DNA from: Bacteroidota bacterium
GTDB lineage: Bacteria > Bacteroidota > Bacteroidia > AKYH767-A > 2013-40CM-41-45
Length of the DNA: 64,000 bases
Direction: 5' to 3'
Assembly (NCBI GenBank): GCA_016711505.1
Contig: JADJSV010000017.1
Span: 496,001 to 560,000 of the forward strand
Of the stretch, positions 62,561 through 64,000 are shown piece by piece. Numbering within the stretch: position 1 is the stretch's first letter; every line of letters starts with the position of its first letter. The notes beneath the pieces were generated by a model. It was not told where the DNA came from. It did not search any database and worked only from the letters and a program-made list of their open reading frames with translations. A program made the position numbers and the translations under genes.

Positions 62561-62690
62561 TGAGCCCTGAAGGGGCGATTATTTGCATTGCATAGGGCGA
62601 AGCCCTATGAAAAGTATTGCAATTTTGTTAGCCCTGAAGGGGCGATATCCACCACCACAGGATGTAGCCCTGTATAGTATAGGAGCATCA
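62561..62690. repeat. REP-like hairpin module, left flank of the IS200-like gene
   Basis: Two copies of 'agccctgaaggggcgat' and two hairpins of type CATAGGGcgaaGCCCTATG / CCACAGGatgtaGCCCTGTA occur here. CGCCCCTTCAG at about 62545 pairs with CTGAAGGGGCG just after it. The same module, in the same orientation, follows the transposase on the other side (63421-63535). Confidence 0.75.
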
Positions 62691-62707
62691 TAAAAAAATA
62701 CATTCTT

Positions 62708-63160
62708 TCAATCCCACACATACCTTTCATCATACTCTACTCTATATTCTTTGAGTAGACCCCGGTATTCATCCTGAAAATTTTGTATGTCGTGATGACG
62801 ATGTTGATTTGCTATGTAAGAAATAACAGAATCCACATTCTTCGGACTAACAGAAAATGCTCCATAGCCATCTTGCCAGTAGAAGGTTTTGTATGGATCA
62901 CCTTTTGTTTTTATCCATTTGGATGAATGCGATTTAATTTCTTCCAATAATTTCATCAATGGAATTTTTTTCGATAGCATACATAATATGTGAACATGAT
63001 CAGTATATCCGCCAATCTTTATTGTCTGACATTCTAAATTATTACAAATACCTCCCATGTAAGCATGTAATTCGCTTTCTATGTCCGGTAAAATTATAGG
63101 TTGCCGGTGCTTCGTACTAAAAACAATATGCATGTAATTTTTTACTAAAGACTGGCCCAT
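62708..63160 (-). CDS. tnpA: IS200/IS605-type Y1 transposase
   Basis: The 150-residue protein has the Y1 signature in full: HUH 'DHVHILCML' (His55 and His57), 'YWQDGYGAFSVSPKNVDSVI' and the catalytic Tyr115 in 'SYIANQHRHH'. The length is that of single-gene IS200 elements. It uses single-stranded DNA hairpins as substrates. No accessory tnpB is present. It is surrounded by tandem and hairpin repeats rather than by simple IS ends, so it may behave like a REP-associated transposase. Confidence 0.93.
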   Translation of the reverse strand: MGQSLVKNYMHIVFSTKHRQPIILPDIESELHAYMGGICNNLECQTIKIGGYTDHVHILCMLSKKIPLMKLLEEIKSHSSKWIKTKGDPYKTFYWQDGYGAFSVSPKNVDSVISYIANQHRHHDIQNFQDEYRGLLKEYRVEYDERYVWD

Positions 63161-63210
63161 GTGATTTTATGTTTGGTCTTTTCAAATATATAATTATTTT
63201 TTTATCGATG

Positions 63211-63420
63211 CATTGGATTGTGACGTCGGCGGTGTTATTGGGCTTCATTTTCGATGGGTGGTGAATGTCGGTGGTGTTATTGCCCGTCATGTTCGATGGG
63301 TGGTGAATGTCGGTGGTGTTATTGCCCGTCATTTTCGATGGGCGGTGAATGTCGGTGGTATTATTGCTCTTCATTTTCGATGGGCGGTGAATGTCGGTGG
63401 TATTATTGCTCTTCATTTTC
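63211..63420. repeat. 42-base tandem repeat, five units
   Basis: Units beginning 'gatgggtggtgaatgtcgg' start at 63253, 63295, 63337 and 63379, with a diverged unit before them from 63211. The period is exactly 42 bases. Because 42 is a multiple of three the array is open in several frames, producing repetitive but probably meaningless open frames. It lies upstream of the transposase start. Confidence 0.88.
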
Positions 63421-63535
63421 GATGGGCGTTGCCCGTCGCTGGCGAATATCGCGCCTTCAGCGCTAGATGGTTTTTCTTTGAGCCCTGAAGGGGCGATATT
63501 CATCACCACAGGGTGAAGCCCTGTGTATAATAGAG
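63421..63535. repeat. REP-like hairpin module, right flank of the IS200-like gene
   Basis: It contains GATGGGCgttGCCCGTC, GCGCcttcaGCGC, 'gagccctgaaggggcgatat' and CCACAGGGtgaaGCCCTGTG in that order. It is a direct copy of the module at 62507-62690 and caps the 42-base array. Confidence 0.78.
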
Positions 63536-63563
63536 AAAAAAAAAGGTGGATTGTAAATTATAT

Positions 63564-63671
63564 TTATTCTCCTATAATAACCCTCACCACTTTTCCATAA
63601 ATCTTTCCCGATATTTCATTTCCGCTATCATCATTGTTTTTGCAGATATAAAATCCTTTCACCAAATGTCT
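63564..63671 (-). pseudogene. Remnant of a T9SS sorting tail
   Basis: Read on the minus strand, 35 codons end 'KIYGKVVRVIIGE' and a TAA at 63564-63566, preceded by 'LVKGFYICKNNDDSGNE'. The 'GFYI...GKVVR' pattern is that of the last strands of a type A T9SS tail. It starts right after the stop codon of the neighbouring T9SS gene and in a different frame. It may be a leftover of a replaced tail or chance. Confidence 0.35.
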
Positions 63672-63673
63672 TT

Positions 63674-64000
63674 CTATTCAACTACAACAATTTTCCCGCT
63701 ATAAATTGTTCCGATTTTTTTATCAGTCACTTTATAATAATAGATTCCGTTTGCAAACTTAATCTTTGCTAAATGGAAGTCTGCATTTATCTCTTTTGAA
63801 ACAACTTGTTTTCCGGAAATATCATAAATGTTTAATTCATAGTCAGAATTATCTGGAACTTGAATAATTGAATTTTCTGAGATTGGATTAGGGAAAATCT
63901 GCAGGTTCGTTTCAGAGTCATAAATATCTATTTCTGTTGGTATCGAATTTACAAGTGTATTAAATGTTTCATTTGTACTTACAGGCAGATTAGAATCAAA
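63674..64000 (-). CDS. C-terminal end of a T9SS type A protein
   Basis: 108 codons from the window edge to TAG 63674-63676. 'NLQIFPNPISENSIIQVPDN', 'LNIYDISGKQVVSKE' and 'FANGIYYYKVTDKKIGTIYS', ending 'GKIVVVE', are a complete type A sorting tail. The functional part of the protein lies outside the window. Confidence 0.85.
   Translation of the reverse strand, partial: FDSNLPVSTNETFNTLVNSIPTEIDIYDSETNLQIFPNPISENSIIQVPDNSDYELNIYDISGKQVVSKEINADFHLAKIKFANGIYYYKVTDKKIGTIYSGKIVVVE

Noticed and set aside
62231..63420. Tandem arrays as possible CRISPR
   Set aside because: The whole unit is repeated without variable spacers, the periods are 92 and 42, and there are no cas genes.
63117..63509. Open frames across the 42-base tandem array on both strands (for example 130 codons on the minus strand)
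   Set aside because: The period is a multiple of three, so any stop-free unit gives a long repetitive frame. The minus-strand one also overlaps the transposase start. No signal peptide or domain.
1..64000. tRNA or rRNA genes, riboswitches
   Set aside because: No tRNA-like cloverleaf with TTCGA-type arm, no rRNA stretch and no recognisable riboswitch core were seen by eye; a covariance scan was not possible.

Overview
The window looks like a chromosomal segment of a free-living member of the Bacteroidota. It is AT-rich. About ten genes encode secreted proteins ending in type IX secretion (T9SS) sorting tails of type A or B, there is a complete Bacteroidota-style kdp locus, and genes generally lack clear Shine-Dalgarno sequences. 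No rRNA, tRNA, CRISPR array or prophage was seen.

Layout. 1-10 kb: envelope and secreted proteins (a T9SS type B adhesin-like protein, TPR, propeller and Kelch proteins), a PhnA-like zinc-ribbon protein, a beta-lactamase-fold protein whose catalytic motifs all look altered, and an L,D-transpeptidase lipoprotein. 10-22 kb: a stress or dormancy-flavoured block with a frameshifted SDR, PEP synthase, a DUF3300-like exported protein, a coiled-coil protein, a DUF2238 membrane protein and two universal stress proteins. It contains an overlapping operon usp-cdsA-CDP-alcohol phosphatidyltransferase-baeRF (Balon-like candidate ribosome hibernation factor). 22-27 kb: a methyltransferase, a T9SS protein, two AHSA1/SRPBCC paralogues, DinB and a frameshifted GlxA-type AraC regulator, interrupted by large perfect hairpins. 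27-38 kb: potassium uptake, with two tiny membrane proteins (one is KdpF), KdpA, KdpB, KdpC, a porin, a stand-alone KdpD sensor domain, a HAMP-PAS histidine kinase and a sigma-54-type response regulator. 38-43 kb: small enzymes and a region with attC-like palindromes around small membrane genes. 43-61 kb: mostly T9SS cargo, plus a RAYT-type transposase with REP-like flanks, an FkbM methyltransferase and a TPR-adenylate cyclase. 61-64 kb: an IS200-like transposase between elaborate tandem and hairpin repeats, then the end of another T9SS protein.

Cross-cutting observations. Seven genes carry one-base frameshifts, most of them at short homopolymers. This points either to uncorrected sequencing errors or to real gene decay, and it should be settled before calling these pseudogenes. 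At least four families of palindromic intergenic repeats are present, two of them physically tied to a single-strand (HUH/Y1) transposase gene.

How the genes work together. The kdp genes form a full high-affinity K+ uptake and sensing system. The 17-22 kb genes plausibly couple membrane lipid supply to ribosome protection under stress. The T9SS cargo proteins share a secretion route but otherwise look independent.
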